Below, piece by piece: positions 1 to 8,047 of a stretch of DNA of 64,000 bases. This DNA is from DASXRA01 sp963737425 (GTDB lineage: Bacteria; Actinomycetota; Actinomycetes; Mycobacteriales; Jatrophihabitantaceae): positions 558,001-622,000 of the forward strand of contig CAVTSX010000005.1 of NCBI GenBank assembly GCA_963737425.1, in the 5' to 3' direction. Position 1 is the first letter of the stretch, and each line of letters opens with the position of its first letter. A program made the position numbers and the translations under genes. The notes under the pieces are model-generated. The model was given only the letters and a program-made list of their open reading frames with translations, searched no databases and was not told the origin of the DNA.

Positions 1-642
1 CTCGTCACGGTTGGCTGGTACTACGCCGGTCTGCTGATCCGACTTCTGCACCGCAAACCGATTCTCGGTGCAGCCATGCTGGGCGCGGGCCTGCTGACCA
101 TACGTGCCGTCGTGACCTTTCTGACCGGCAGCGCGCTCGTGTACTTCCTGCAGCCCGTTGCCGGCACGGTGGCTACTGCGACCGCATTCGCCGCCACTGC
201 GCTAGCCGGGCGGCCGATGCTCGACCGGCTCACTCACGACTTCTGCCCGTTGCCCGTCGAGTTGTCGCGCCGACTGCGCAGCCGCCGGTTCTTCACTCAC
301 CTGTCGGTGGTGTGGTCACTGACGTACTTCGTAAATGCCGCCGGCACGTTATGGCTGCTGACCAGTTCGTCGATCGGCGGCTTCATCGTGCTCAAGTCGG
401 TTCTTTCACCCGCCGTGACCGGCGCCGCCGCTGCCGTGTCGTACCTGTTGTTCCGGCTGGCCCTGCGCAATGAGGGCGTGCGTGTCCGGTGGGGGCATCA
501 CCCCCGGTTTCGGCAGCTGCCTGAGTTCGGACGCGTTTCGAGACGAATCCTGACGGCACCCAGAGCACGGTCGATCAGACGATCTGCGTTTCGGGGTGGA
601 CCGCCATGGTGTCGGACCACGAGAAGAACCATTTCGGTCTGA
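1..642 (+). CDS. Integral membrane protein, VC0807/DUF3159-like (5' end outside window)
   Basis: The reading frame is open from base 1, so the start lies upstream. It has several hydrophobic segments, for example around residues 8-45, 50-65, 100-118 and 120-150, and a basic loop after each. The arrangement resembles the VC0807/DUF3159 family of small actinobacterial membrane proteins of unknown function; this is a family resemblance by eye. The last 45 or so residues are arginine-rich and unlike the rest, so the true end may be earlier if a base is missing near 470-540. It runs towards the Nudix gene with no terminator visible. Confidence 0.6.
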   Translation, partial: LVTVGWYYAGLLIRLLHRKPILGAAMLGAGLLTIRAVVTFLTGSALVYFLQPVAGTVATATAFAATALAGRPMLDRLTHDFCPLPVELSRRLRSRRFFTHLSVVWSLTYFVNAAGTLWLLTSSSIGGFIVLKSVLSPAVTGAAAAVSYLLFRLALRNEGVRVRWGHHPRFRQLPEFGRVSRRILTAPRARSIRRSAFRGGPPWCRTTRRTISV

Positions 643-697
643 GCTGAACGGGAGCGGGCTGCTGCGCGTGCTTGCCGGTCGCGCAAGACTGTCGGCC

Positions 698-1168
698 GTG
701 CCAGAAAAGCGCAGCGCAGGGATCTTGTTGTTCCGCCGAGTCGCCGGCGGCGACGTCGAACTACTGCTCGGCCATATGGGAGGGCCGTTCTGGGCGGCAC
801 GCGACGCCGGCGGCTGGAGCATCCCGAAGGGTGAGTACGACTCTGCCGAGCAGCCACTCGACGCTGCCCGACGCGAGTTCGAGGAGGAGCTAGGTCTGCC
901 CGTGCCAGCCGTCGACCTGATCGACCTCGGCAGCGTGCGCCAGGCAAGTGGCAAGGTGGTGACGGTGTGGGCGGGCCACAGCGACCTCGATCCTGAGCTC
1001 GTCGTTCCCGGCACATTCGAGATGGAATGGCCCAGAGGCTCTGGCCGCATCCAGCAGTTTCCCGAGCTCGATCGCGTCGCCTGGTTTGGGCTCGACATTG
1101 CACGGAGCAAGCTCGTCAGCGGGCAGCGGGTGTTCGTCGATCGCCTGATCGAGCGGCTTCCCGCCTGA
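698..1168 (+). CDS. Nudix hydrolase family protein
   Basis: A compact protein of about 156 residues, the usual length of a single Nudix domain. The Nudix box is complete: G-x5-E-x7-REFEEELGL, with the metal-binding glutamates present. It begins with the typical 'KRSAGILLFRR' first strand. I prefer the GTG at 698 because the upstream in-frame ATG at 596 adds about 34 residues without Nudix character; no strong ribosome site decides it. Such proteins hydrolyse a nucleoside diphosphate linked to another group; the substrate (diadenosine polyphosphate, NADH or oxidised nucleotide) cannot be told from the sequence. Confidence 0.85.
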   Translation: MPEKRSAGILLFRRVAGGDVELLLGHMGGPFWAARDAGGWSIPKGEYDSAEQPLDAARREFEEELGLPVPAVDLIDLGSVRQASGKVVTVWAGHSDLDPELVVPGTFEMEWPRGSGRIQQFPELDRVAWFGLDIARSKLVSGQRVFVDRLIERLPA

Positions 1169-1198
1169 ACGCGACGATGCGATCGCGCCAGTCTGGGG

Positions 1199-2209
1199 TC
1201 AGTCGAAGGCGGGTAGATCGAGATGGCCGTTACGCGAGGCAATCACGCCGGCCTGGAAGCGCGATGACGCCCCGACCTGCGCCATGTAGTCGGCGATGTG
1301 ACGCCGGCACGTTCGCACCGAGATCGACAGACGTCGTGAGATCGCCTCGTCCTTCTCTCCGTCGGCCATGAGGCGCAGGATCGCCACCCGGGTCTGGTCC
1401 AGCTCGGGGTCGGGCTGCTGTTCCTGGTGCAGCAGCTCTTCGAGCGATGACGCCTCCGACCACAACTGCTCGAACGTGGCCACGACCCACGCAACGACGT
1501 TGGGCTCGCGCACGACGGCGAGCCAGGATGTGCCCGGTTCGCTGGGCGGACTCGGCAACAGCGCGACTTCGCGATCGACCACGAGGCTGCGTCCGGGCAC
1601 GGACGGTGCGAGCCTGATGCGAGCGCCGTGATCGGCGAGCTCACGCAGATACGAGCGAGTGGCACGGTCGCGCAGCGCGACGTGCTGGTAGATCGCGCGC
1701 GTCACCACGCCACGACCGAGCGAGTAGAGATTCGCGGTGCGTGTCTGGGTGTCTGCGCGACCACCGGGCCCACGCCCGGGAGCCACTGACAGGAGCTCGT
1801 GCTGACACTGCTCTGCGAAGTGCATCAGCACGTTCTTGCGGGCCGCCGGATCGCTGACGACCTCGACCGCGGTATGCGGCGTCATGGCACGGACCGCGTT
1901 GGCCCAGTCGGGCATGACCCGCCTGATCGCCTTGCGGCGTACCTCGATCGCCACCCGGCGCGCACTGAGCTCGAGTTCTTCGGCGCCGAGCGATGACATC
2001 TCGGCAAGGGACGGGTTCACAGCATTGAAGTGCACGCCGTCTTCGGAGTCGATGAGGCCGATCTCGCGAAGGACGGCGAGCGGCTTGTCGAGCTCGTCGC
2101 TTGTCACCCCGACACAGGCTGCAAGGTTGCTGACTATGCTCGCGGGGTGCTCAACCAAGGCGCGGTACAGTGCGACGTCGAGATCGCTGAGATCGCCACC
2201 TTCTGTCAT
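1199..2209 (-). CDS. TrmB-like winged helix / LuxR-type transcriptional regulator
   Basis: A 336-residue regulator. The N-terminal 60 residues form a winged-helix like TrmB ('LDVALYRALVEHP...'). A middle domain of about 170 residues resembles the phospholipase-D-like sensing part seen in TrmB-type regulators. The C-terminal 65 residues are a LuxR helix-turn-helix ('DEAISRRLSISVRTCRRHI'). This architecture is common in actinomycetes, where the genes often stand alone or beside small secreted-peptide genes. Here the gene is divergent from a short exported peptide gene (2374-2553), with about 165 bp between the two starts, so it may control that peptide or respond to it. That link is inference from position. 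Confidence 0.85.
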   Translation of the reverse strand: MTEGGDLSDLDVALYRALVEHPASIVSNLAACVGVTSDELDKPLAVLREIGLIDSEDGVHFNAVNPSLAEMSSLGAEELELSARRVAIEVRRKAIRRVMPDWANAVRAMTPHTAVEVVSDPAARKNVLMHFAEQCQHELLSVAPGRGPGGRADTQTRTANLYSLGRGVVTRAIYQHVALRDRATRSYLRELADHGARIRLAPSVPGRSLVVDREVALLPSPPSEPGTSWLAVVREPNVVAWVVATFEQLWSEASSLEELLHQEQQPDPELDQTRVAILRLMADGEKDEAISRRLSISVRTCRRHIADYMAQVGASSRFQAGVIASRNGHLDLPAFD

Positions 2210-2373
2210 GTCGCCATCCGCATCGCAGTTGGTGTCAGGCAGCTAGCTGCCAGCCCGAGTGTTTGAAATCGTGTCCATGCTCGACCGATCCTATGGGGGT
2301 CGAGGCGTATGCCAGGCCCCGTCGGGGAAATTGGTTCGAGACCTTGGTCCCGAACCAGATGAAGGGGGTCATT

Positions 2374-2553
2374 TTGTTTGCAACGCGCGGGAGACGGCTA
2401 GCGCTGGCCGTTCTAGCGGGTGTTCTGTTCGGCTTGTTTGGTACGGCAGTGGCGAATGCCGATGCACAGGCCGCGACTCCGGCTCCTACGACGGCCCAGG
2501 CTGGCACCCAAATGCACGTTGTTCACCCCGACTTGCTGGACTGGTGGGACTAG
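2374..2553 (+). CDS. Small exported peptide precursor, about 60 residues
   Basis: I recognise no family. The chosen TTG start at 2374 has an excellent ribosome site, AAGGGGG at 2362-2368, 5 bases upstream. From this start the peptide opens with MFATRGRRLALAVLAG, a classic signal peptide with an Arg-rich n-region and hydrophobic core, and an ANA-type cleavage site near residue 27. The exported part is about 30 residues, rich in Ala, Thr and Pro, and ends in the acidic-aromatic tail DLLDWWD. Upstream in-frame starts (TTG 2263, ATG 2293, ATG 2359) would hide the signal peptide. The gene faces away from the TrmB/LuxR regulator, so a secreted signal or effector is plausible but unproven. Confidence 0.6.
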   Translation: MFATRGRRLALAVLAGVLFGLFGTAVANADAQAATPAPTTAQAGTQMHVVHPDLLDWWD

Positions 2554-2832
2554 CTCCTCGACCAGAGCAAGTGAACTAGACGTTGTGGCCGTAGTCCTGA
2601 CGGCCGCGACAGCAGGGCCCGGCTCTGTTCGCGATATCCATCAGCATCGCGTCCGTCGGTGATGCCGACAAGGTGAATCGCGACGAGAACCGGAAGGCCG
2701 CCGTGGCGGGCTTGTGGAGCACTGAGGACCGACGTTCCCTCCCCCCGGAGCTGCGGAAGACTCGCCTGCGCGAGCGCCCACGGCGGCCATTGCCCTTCTG
2801 GTCCTTCAGTCATTTCCCTTTGCAGATCATCA

Positions 2833-3966
2833 TCAGCGCCGATCAAGTGCTGGCTGTGCCACGTCGCGGATCAGGACGCGGATGATCAGTGCCACCGGGA
2901 CGGCGAACAGTGCGCCGGGGATGCCGAGCAGCGCTCCGCCGATCAGCACGGCTGGCACCGTGATCACGCCGGGTAGCTCGACGCTGTAGCGCATCGCGCG
3001 CGGCTGGATGAGGTAGTCCTCGGTAAGGCGGAACGCGACATAGAAAGCCAATGTGGCGATCGCAGTCGGCAGGCCGACCGTGAGCGAAACCAGACTGACG
3101 ATCGCTCCGCCGATCGTCGAGCCGACGGTCGGAATGAGATCCAGCACCGCCACCAGCGAGCCGAGCAAGATCGGGTACGGCACGCCGAAGGCCCACGTCC
3201 ACGCCCAGGTGGCGATGCCGGCGAGCACTGACGTCAGCACGTTGGCCAGCATGAACCGGCTGATCTGGCGCATCAGCTCGCCGGTTACCCGCTCGACGGC
3301 GGGGCGGCGCGAATGCGGCAGCACGCGGTAGAAGAGCTCGACGATCTGCGGCAGGGCGATCAGCAGCCACAGCGACAGCGCTCCCACGATCGCGACGTCG
3401 GCAAATGCGTCGAACACGAGCTGGCCGCCGTGCAGCACATAGGTCACCACCTTCTGCGGCGAGATGCTCGCGTTCGTGGACGAGCTGCTGGTGATGTTGC
3501 GAAGCCGGTCGCCGAGGCTGCCGAGATTGTCCTCAGCTTTATTGATCAGCTCTGGGACGTTGTCGATCAGCGTCGGCAGCTGCGACGTTGCCGCGTCTAT
3601 CGCCAGCACGATGGGAGCCATCAGCACCGCCACGGCGCTGAGCCACGCTCCGAGCGCCGCGACCCATCGACGCAGGCCGCGACGTTCGAGCGCCGCGACC
3701 AGCGGCTCGAGGGTGAGGGCGATGAGCAACCCGAGCGCAAGCATGACCAGGACGGTGCGCAGCTGTTCGACGATCCGGAACAACACGTAGGCGAGGCCCG
3801 CGCCGAGGGCGAACAGCAGCGTCCAGCCCACGACCGAGCGCCGTCCGCGGGGTTTCAGGCTGCGCGCAGCGGCCTGGATTTCGGATTCCGCCGCGTCTTC
3901 GCGATCCATGTCGTCGGCCGGCTCGACGCTGGGCGCGTCGTCTTCGTCGTCGTCAGCCTGGGCCAC
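2833..3966 (-). CDS. AI-2E family permease (PerM-like membrane protein)
   Basis: About 377 residues with the layout of the AI-2E/PerM family: paired N-terminal helices after an acidic, Asp/Glu-rich cytoplasmic lead, a long extracytoplasmic loop, then five to six helices with the conserved 'P.LGSLVAVLDLIPTVGSTIGG' region and a final 'P..ALFAVPVALIIRVL' helix. The open frame extends to 4185, but this would bury the lead in the next gene, so I chose the GTG at 3966; an ATG further in is possible. Members export small molecules or ions (autoinducer-2, Na+); the substrate here is unknown. The gene follows the bkd operon on the same strand. Confidence 0.85.
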   Translation of the reverse strand: MAQADDDEDDAPSVEPADDMDREDAAESEIQAAARSLKPRGRRSVVGWTLLFALGAGLAYVLFRIVEQLRTVLVMLALGLLIALTLEPLVAALERRGLRRWVAALGAWLSAVAVLMAPIVLAIDAATSQLPTLIDNVPELINKAEDNLGSLGDRLRNITSSSSTNASISPQKVVTYVLHGGQLVFDAFADVAIVGALSLWLLIALPQIVELFYRVLPHSRRPAVERVTGELMRQISRFMLANVLTSVLAGIATWAWTWAFGVPYPILLGSLVAVLDLIPTVGSTIGGAIVSLVSLTVGLPTAIATLAFYVAFRLTEDYLIQPRAMRYSVELPGVITVPAVLIGGALLGIPGALFAVPVALIIRVLIRDVAQPALDRR

Positions 3967-4031
3967 GGCCGCGAGCCTTTCACGAAGCGGCGACGGCGTG
4001 ACAGAACTGGCCTGGCTTGGCGGGCCGCGTG

Positions 4032-5249
4032 CTAGAGGTCGCCGAGCGCGGTCACCGGCGATTCGATGCAATCGGCAACGAATCGCAGGAAACCACCAGC
4101 CGAGCCGCCATCGCACGCACGATGGTCGAACGACAGCGTCAGCTCGGTGACCTTGCGGACCGCGAGCTCGCCGTCGACCGCCCAAGGCCGGTCGGCGATG
4201 CGCCCGATGCCCAGGATCGCGACCTCCGGGTGATTGATGATGGCGGCCGAGCCGTCGACTCCGAACACGCCGTAGTTGTTGACGGTGAACGTGCCGCCAG
4301 TGATATCGGCCGGGGCGATCGCCCCCGAACGGGCTGCGGCCGTGTGCCCGCCGATCGCCCCAGCCAGCTCGCGGGTTGTCATCGTGTGGGCGTCGTGGAC
4401 GACCGGCACAATCAGGCCGCGGTCAGTCTGCGCCGCGAAGCCCAGGTGCACGGCGTCAAGCAGCACGATTGCGTCGCCGTCGATGCGCGCGTTGAGCTCG
4501 GGGAAGCGCCGCAGCCCGAGCACCGTGAATCGGGCGAGCAGCGCCAGTAGGCTCACCGGTTCGTCGGGTCTTGCTGCGTTCAGGCGGGCGCGCGCGTTCA
4601 GCAGGTCGGTGGCATCGACGTCGACCCAGACCGTCGCCTCCGGAATCTCGCGCCGCGAGCGTGAGAACTTCTCGGCCGCGAGCCCGCGCGCTCCGGTCAG
4701 TGGGATCCGGCGACCGGACGTAGCGGTGCCACCCGTCGTGGGAGCTGCCTTGGACGACATTGCCTGCTCGACGTCACGACGCAGCACGGTGCCTTGCGCG
4801 CCGCTTCCCGGTAATGCCGCGAGGTCGATCCCGTTCTCCCGGGCCAGACGGCGCACAAGCGGCGAGATGACCGGACGGTTGCCACCCGCGACCGATGGCG
4901 TGGCTGCGCGCGAGCGTCGATGCCGGCGTCGGGAGATCGAGGTCCCGTAGCCGACGAGCACGCGGCCGGATTCCTCGGCGGGTGCGCTCACGATGCCGGG
5001 CTCGGCGAAGCCGACCTGCTCGTCAACGGCGAGTAACGCGGCGCCGACCGCGATGGTGTCGCCGACCTGGCCGTGCAGTGTCGCGACCGTGCCCGCGAAC
5101 GGAGCGGGCACCTCGACGCGGGCCTTCGCCGTCTCGACCTCGACGACGGGCTGGTCGACGCGGATCGTGTCTCCCACCTGCACCAGCCACTCCACGATCG
5201 TGGCGTCGGTGAGTCCCTCGCCGAGGTCGGGCAGCCGAAACTCGGGCAT
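4032..5249 (-). CDS. bkdC: Branched-chain 2-oxoacid dehydrogenase E2, dihydrolipoamide acyltransferase
   Basis: The core enzyme of the complex: it takes the acyl group from E1 and passes it to CoA. Domains in order: lipoyl domain at residues 1-80 with the lipoylated lysine in 'ETAKA' (about residue 42); peripheral-subunit binding domain near residues 125-160 ('SPLVRRLARENGIDL'); and the catalytic acyltransferase domain with 'FTVNNYG' and the HxxxDG active site 'DHRACDGG' close to the C-terminus. It has one lipoyl domain, as usual for branched-chain E2. Its ATG overlaps the stop of E1 beta (TGATG), so the two are translationally coupled. No E3 gene is present here, so E3 must be supplied elsewhere. 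Confidence 0.93.
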   Translation of the reverse strand: MPEFRLPDLGEGLTDATIVEWLVQVGDTIRVDQPVVEVETAKARVEVPAPFAGTVATLHGQVGDTIAVGAALLAVDEQVGFAEPGIVSAPAEESGRVLVGYGTSISRRRHRRSRAATPSVAGGNRPVISPLVRRLARENGIDLAALPGSGAQGTVLRRDVEQAMSSKAAPTTGGTATSGRRIPLTGARGLAAEKFSRSRREIPEATVWVDVDATDLLNARARLNAARPDEPVSLLALLARFTVLGLRRFPELNARIDGDAIVLLDAVHLGFAAQTDRGLIVPVVHDAHTMTTRELAGAIGGHTAAARSGAIAPADITGGTFTVNNYGVFGVDGSAAIINHPEVAILGIGRIADRPWAVDGELAVRKVTELTLSFDHRACDGGSAGGFLRFVADCIESPVTALGDL

Positions 5250-6274
5250 CAGCGCGCCCGTCCGGGAAGCACGGCCGAGTCATCCCACTGCAGGCGACCG
5301 ATCGCATCGAGGATGCGATCGACGCTCGGCAGGTAGTGCTGCTCGAGCATCGGCGGCGGATACGGGATGTCGAAACCGGTGACCCGGGCGACCGGCGCGT
5401 GCAGGTAGTGGAAGCACTGCTCGGTCACCCGCGCGGCCACCTCGGCGCCATACCCGAGAAAGCGTGGCGCCTCGTGCACGACGACGGCTCGTCCGGTACG
5501 GCGCACCGACTCGCAGACCCTCGCGTCGTCGAACGGCGCCAGCGATCGCAGGTCGATCACTTCGACGTCCCAGCCCTCGTCGGTGGCGGCGTCCGCGGTT
5601 TCGAGCGCGGTGGCCACCATCGGCCCGTATGCGATGAGCGTGACGTCCTTGCCGGGACGCCGCACGACTGCGCTGTCGAGCGGCGCACCGGGGCGGAGCG
5701 TGGCCTGCTCCTTCGACCAGTAACGGCGCTTCGGTTCGAAGAAGATGACAGGGTCGGGGCAGTCGATGGCGGCGCGCAGCAGGCTGTAAGCGTCGGCCGG
5801 TGTTCCGGGCGTGACCACGCGCAGGCCGGGTGTGTGCGCGAAGTACGACTCGGACGAGTCACTGTGGTGTTCGACGCCGCCAATGCCGCCGCCATAAGGG
5901 ATTCTGATGACGACCGGCACCTCTATGCGCCCGCGCGTGCGGTTGCGGAGCTTCGCGAGGTGGCTGGTGATCTGCTCGAACGCGGGGTAGGCGAAGGCGT
6001 CGAACTGCATCTCGACGACCGGGCGCAGGCCGTTCATCGCCATGCCGATCGCGGTGCCGACGATGCCGGCCTCGGCGAGCGGGGTGTCGAAGACGCGTGT
6101 CTCGCCGAACTGCGTCGCAAGCCCGTCGGTGATGCGAAAGACGCCGCCCAGTGTGCCGACGTCCTCGCCGAAGACCAGGACCCGATCGTCGGCCGCAAGC
6201 GCATCGGCCAGCGCTCGGTTCAGTGCACGCGCCATCGTTACCGGCTCGGTAGCGGTGAGCGCCGTCTCGGTCAC
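5249..6274 (-). CDS. bkdB: Branched-chain 2-oxoacid dehydrogenase E1 beta subunit
   Basis: 341 residues, normal for E1 beta. It pairs with E1 alpha to form the thiamine-diphosphate decarboxylase acting on 2-oxoacids of Val, Leu and Ile. Visible features are the N-terminal 'ALADALAADDRVLVFGEDVG', the central 'IRIPYGGGIGGVEHHSDSSE' region and the C-terminal 'DIPYPP..LE' motif typical of E1 beta. The start overlaps the E1 alpha stop by four bases (ATGA), so the operon reads alpha, beta, E2 with coupled translation. In the usual pathway it supplies branched acyl-CoA primers for iso and anteiso fatty acids as well as amino acid breakdown. Confidence 0.93.
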   Translation of the reverse strand: MTETALTATEPVTMARALNRALADALAADDRVLVFGEDVGTLGGVFRITDGLATQFGETRVFDTPLAEAGIVGTAIGMAMNGLRPVVEMQFDAFAYPAFEQITSHLAKLRNRTRGRIEVPVVIRIPYGGGIGGVEHHSDSSESYFAHTPGLRVVTPGTPADAYSLLRAAIDCPDPVIFFEPKRRYWSKEQATLRPGAPLDSAVVRRPGKDVTLIAYGPMVATALETADAATDEGWDVEVIDLRSLAPFDDARVCESVRRTGRAVVVHEAPRFLGYGAEVAARVTEQCFHYLHAPVARVTGFDIPYPPPMLEQHYLPSVDRILDAIGRLQWDDSAVLPGRAR

Positions 6275-7371
6275 TGGGTCGCCAGCTCTTCGGCGAGTTC
6301 AGCCGCCTGCGCGCGCAGTGCCGGGGTGGGCGTGGCGTAGACGTGTTCGAAGAGCGCAGCCGGGTCGAGCATCGGATCGGCGTTCATGCGGTCGCGGAGC
6401 GACTCGGCGTAGGCCTCCGCCTCGGCGGTGATCTTCTGCCGCCCGTCCGCACCGAGCATGCCTCGCGCGGTCAGGTACCGCTCGAGGCGGTCGAGCGGAT
6501 CGCGCGCCAGCCACTGCAGCACCTCGTCGTGGCTACGGTAGCGGCCCGCGTCGTCGGCGTTGGTGTGCGCCTCGATCCGGTAGGTCAGCGCCTCGATCAG
6601 CGTCGGTCCGTCGCCGCGTCGCGCCGCTTCGGCTGCGTCGCGCACCGCACAGAAGACCATCGCCGGGTCATTGCCGTCGATGAGCATGGACGCGATGCCG
6701 TAGCCGATTCCCTTGTGGGCCAGTGACGGCGCGGCGCTCTGCTTCGACAGTGGCACGCTGATGGCGTAGCCGTTGTTCTGCACCAGGAAGACGACCGGGG
6801 CGCGCCACACGGCCGCGAAGTTGAGTGCCTCGTGCGTATCGCCCTCGCTCGTTGCGCCGTCGCCGAGCAGGACGAGCGCCACGGTGTTCTCACCCTTGAG
6901 CCGCGCGGCGTGCGCCAGGCCGACCGCATGCACGGTGTTGGTGGCGAGCGGGGTGCACTGGGGTGCGACGTGATGTTCGTACGGGTCGTAGCCAAGATGC
7001 CAGTCGCCGCGCAACAGGCTGAGTGTCTCGACCGGATCTACGCCTCGGGTCACGATCGCCATCGAGTCGCGATAGGTCGGAAACAGCCAGTCCTGGGCCT
7101 GCAGCGCGGCGACGGCGCCGACCTGGCACGCCTCCTGGCCGCGGCTGGACGGATAGACCGCAAGACGGCCCTGCCTGGTCAGGGCGGTGGCCTGCGCGTC
7201 GAAGCGGCGACCGATGACCATTCGCCGGTGCAGATCGAGCAGTACGTCCGGGTGGGGCAGCTTGGCGTCAGGTGCCGCCTCGCCGCTCGGCGCGAGCATG
7301 TGGAGTGGCGTCTCGGTCGGTAGCAGGGCGCGACTGGTCAGCTCGGGGTGTGGCGCGGCAACAGCGGACAT
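6271..7371 (-). CDS. bkdA: Branched-chain 2-oxoacid dehydrogenase E1 alpha subunit
   Basis: The thiamine-diphosphate-binding subunit: the motif 'GDGATSEGD...' followed after about 25 residues by 'QNNGYA' is the ThDP fold (GDG-x-NN). The 'RGQEACQVGAVAAL' and 'YRIEAHTNADDAGRYR' blocks are typical; the latter contains the region phosphorylated in eukaryotic homologues. The open frame continues to 7620, which would run into the divergent lrp gene. I chose the ATG at 7371 ('MSAVAAP') because it leaves both inverted repeats (7404-7432) in the promoter; ATG 7419 is the alternative. First gene of the bkdABC operon. Confidence 0.9.
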   Translation of the reverse strand: MSAVAAPHPELTSRALLPTETPLHMLAPSGEAAPDAKLPHPDVLLDLHRRMVIGRRFDAQATALTRQGRLAVYPSSRGQEACQVGAVAALQAQDWLFPTYRDSMAIVTRGVDPVETLSLLRGDWHLGYDPYEHHVAPQCTPLATNTVHAVGLAHAARLKGENTVALVLLGDGATSEGDTHEALNFAAVWRAPVVFLVQNNGYAISVPLSKQSAAPSLAHKGIGYGIASMLIDGNDPAMVFCAVRDAAEAARRGDGPTLIEALTYRIEAHTNADDAGRYRSHDEVLQWLARDPLDRLERYLTARGMLGADGRQKITAEAEAYAESLRDRMNADPMLDPAALFEHVYATPTPALRAQAAELAEELATQ

Positions 7372-7403
7372 GGCCTGATTGTCAGACGTGGCGAGCCAAT
7401 CCT

Positions 7404-7432
7404 CCAGAAATCTGGCCATATTCGAGACGAAT
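7404..7432. promoter_or_regulatory. Two inverted repeats between bkdA and lrp, likely Lrp operators
   Basis: Two perfect short palindromes lie side by side: CCAGA-AA-TCTGG at 7404-7415 and ATTCG-AGA-CGAAT at 7420-7432. They sit between the divergent bkdA and Lrp-family genes. Lrp/AsnC regulators commonly bind such sites next to their own gene and control the neighbouring catabolic operon. The second repeat covers the upstream ATG candidate (7431) of the regulator, which favours ATG 7461 as its start. Confidence 0.5.
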
Positions 7433-7460
7433 GGCTGTTCACTCGCTAGCGTTCGACCAC

Positions 7461-7949
7461 ATGACCGGATGGACAGGCGACAGCCGCCCCACAACTGGAC
7501 GATCGGCGCCCGCGCCAATCGACGACACCGACCGCCGCATCGTTGCGGCGCTGCGCGCTGATGGACGCATGTCGATCCGAGCCCTCGCCGAGAGTCTGCA
7601 CATCTCGCGGGCGGGTGCATACGCGCGCGTCGAGCGGCTGCGCCGCGACGGCGTCATCACCGGCTTCACCGCCGTCGTCGACCCGGAGCGCTACGGGTTC
7701 GACATCTCGGCATATGTTCACCTCAAGATCAGCCAGCATTCGTGGAAAGAGGTGCGCAGGCGGATCTCCGAGATCCCCGAGGTTTGGCACGGCGCGCTCG
7801 TCTCCGGCGAGAACGACCTTGTGCTGCTGGTGCGCACGCACGACGCCGCGAGTCTGCGGGACCTGGTACTGAACCGCTTTCAGACGATGCCTGATGTGCT
7901 CTCGACGCAGACCGTGTTCATCCTCGACGAGATGCAGCGCGCCCTATGA
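7461..7949 (+). CDS. Lrp/AsnC family regulator, probably of the bkd operon
   Basis: About 162 residues. An AsnC-type helix-turn-helix occupies residues 15-65 ('IDDTDRRIVAALRADGR...LHISRAGAYARVERL'), followed by a RAM ligand-binding domain ('FDISAYVHLKI...VWHGALVSGENDLVLLV'). It is transcribed away from bkdABC, the same arrangement as BkdR in other bacteria, where branched-chain amino acids or 2-oxoacids act as effector. The regulatory link is inferred from position and from the two palindromes in the shared promoter. ATG 7431 is the alternative start. Confidence 0.85.
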   Translation: MTGWTGDSRPTTGRSAPAPIDDTDRRIVAALRADGRMSIRALAESLHISRAGAYARVERLRRDGVITGFTAVVDPERYGFDISAYVHLKISQHSWKEVRRRISEIPEVWHGALVSGENDLVLLVRTHDAASLRDLVLNRFQTMPDVLSTQTVFILDEMQRAL

Positions 7950-7960
7950 GCGCCTCGCAT

Positions 7961-8016
7961 CCCGACTTGTCATACCGTCGGCGTTTCTCGGAACGCTGAA
8001 GGTAGGACAAGTCGGG
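7961..8016 (+). terminator. Long hairpin after the Lrp gene
   Basis: CCCGACTTGTC at 7961-7971 pairs perfectly with GACAAGTCGGG at 8006-8016. Inside, TACC pairs with GGTA, and GCGTT pairs with AACGC around TCTCGG. It begins 12 bases after the stop codon and has no U-tract, as is common for actinobacterial terminators. It could also be a dispersed intergenic hairpin; compare 15148-15193 and 16639-16685. Confidence 0.5.
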
Positions 8017-8047
8017 GAGGGGCGGCGGGCGGGGTGACAATGCGTCT

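Noticed and set aside
406..1242. Long minus-strand open frame over the membrane protein and Nudix genes
   Set aside because: It is serine/arginine-rich, lacks motifs and runs antisense to a gene with a complete Nudix box; a high-GC shadow frame.
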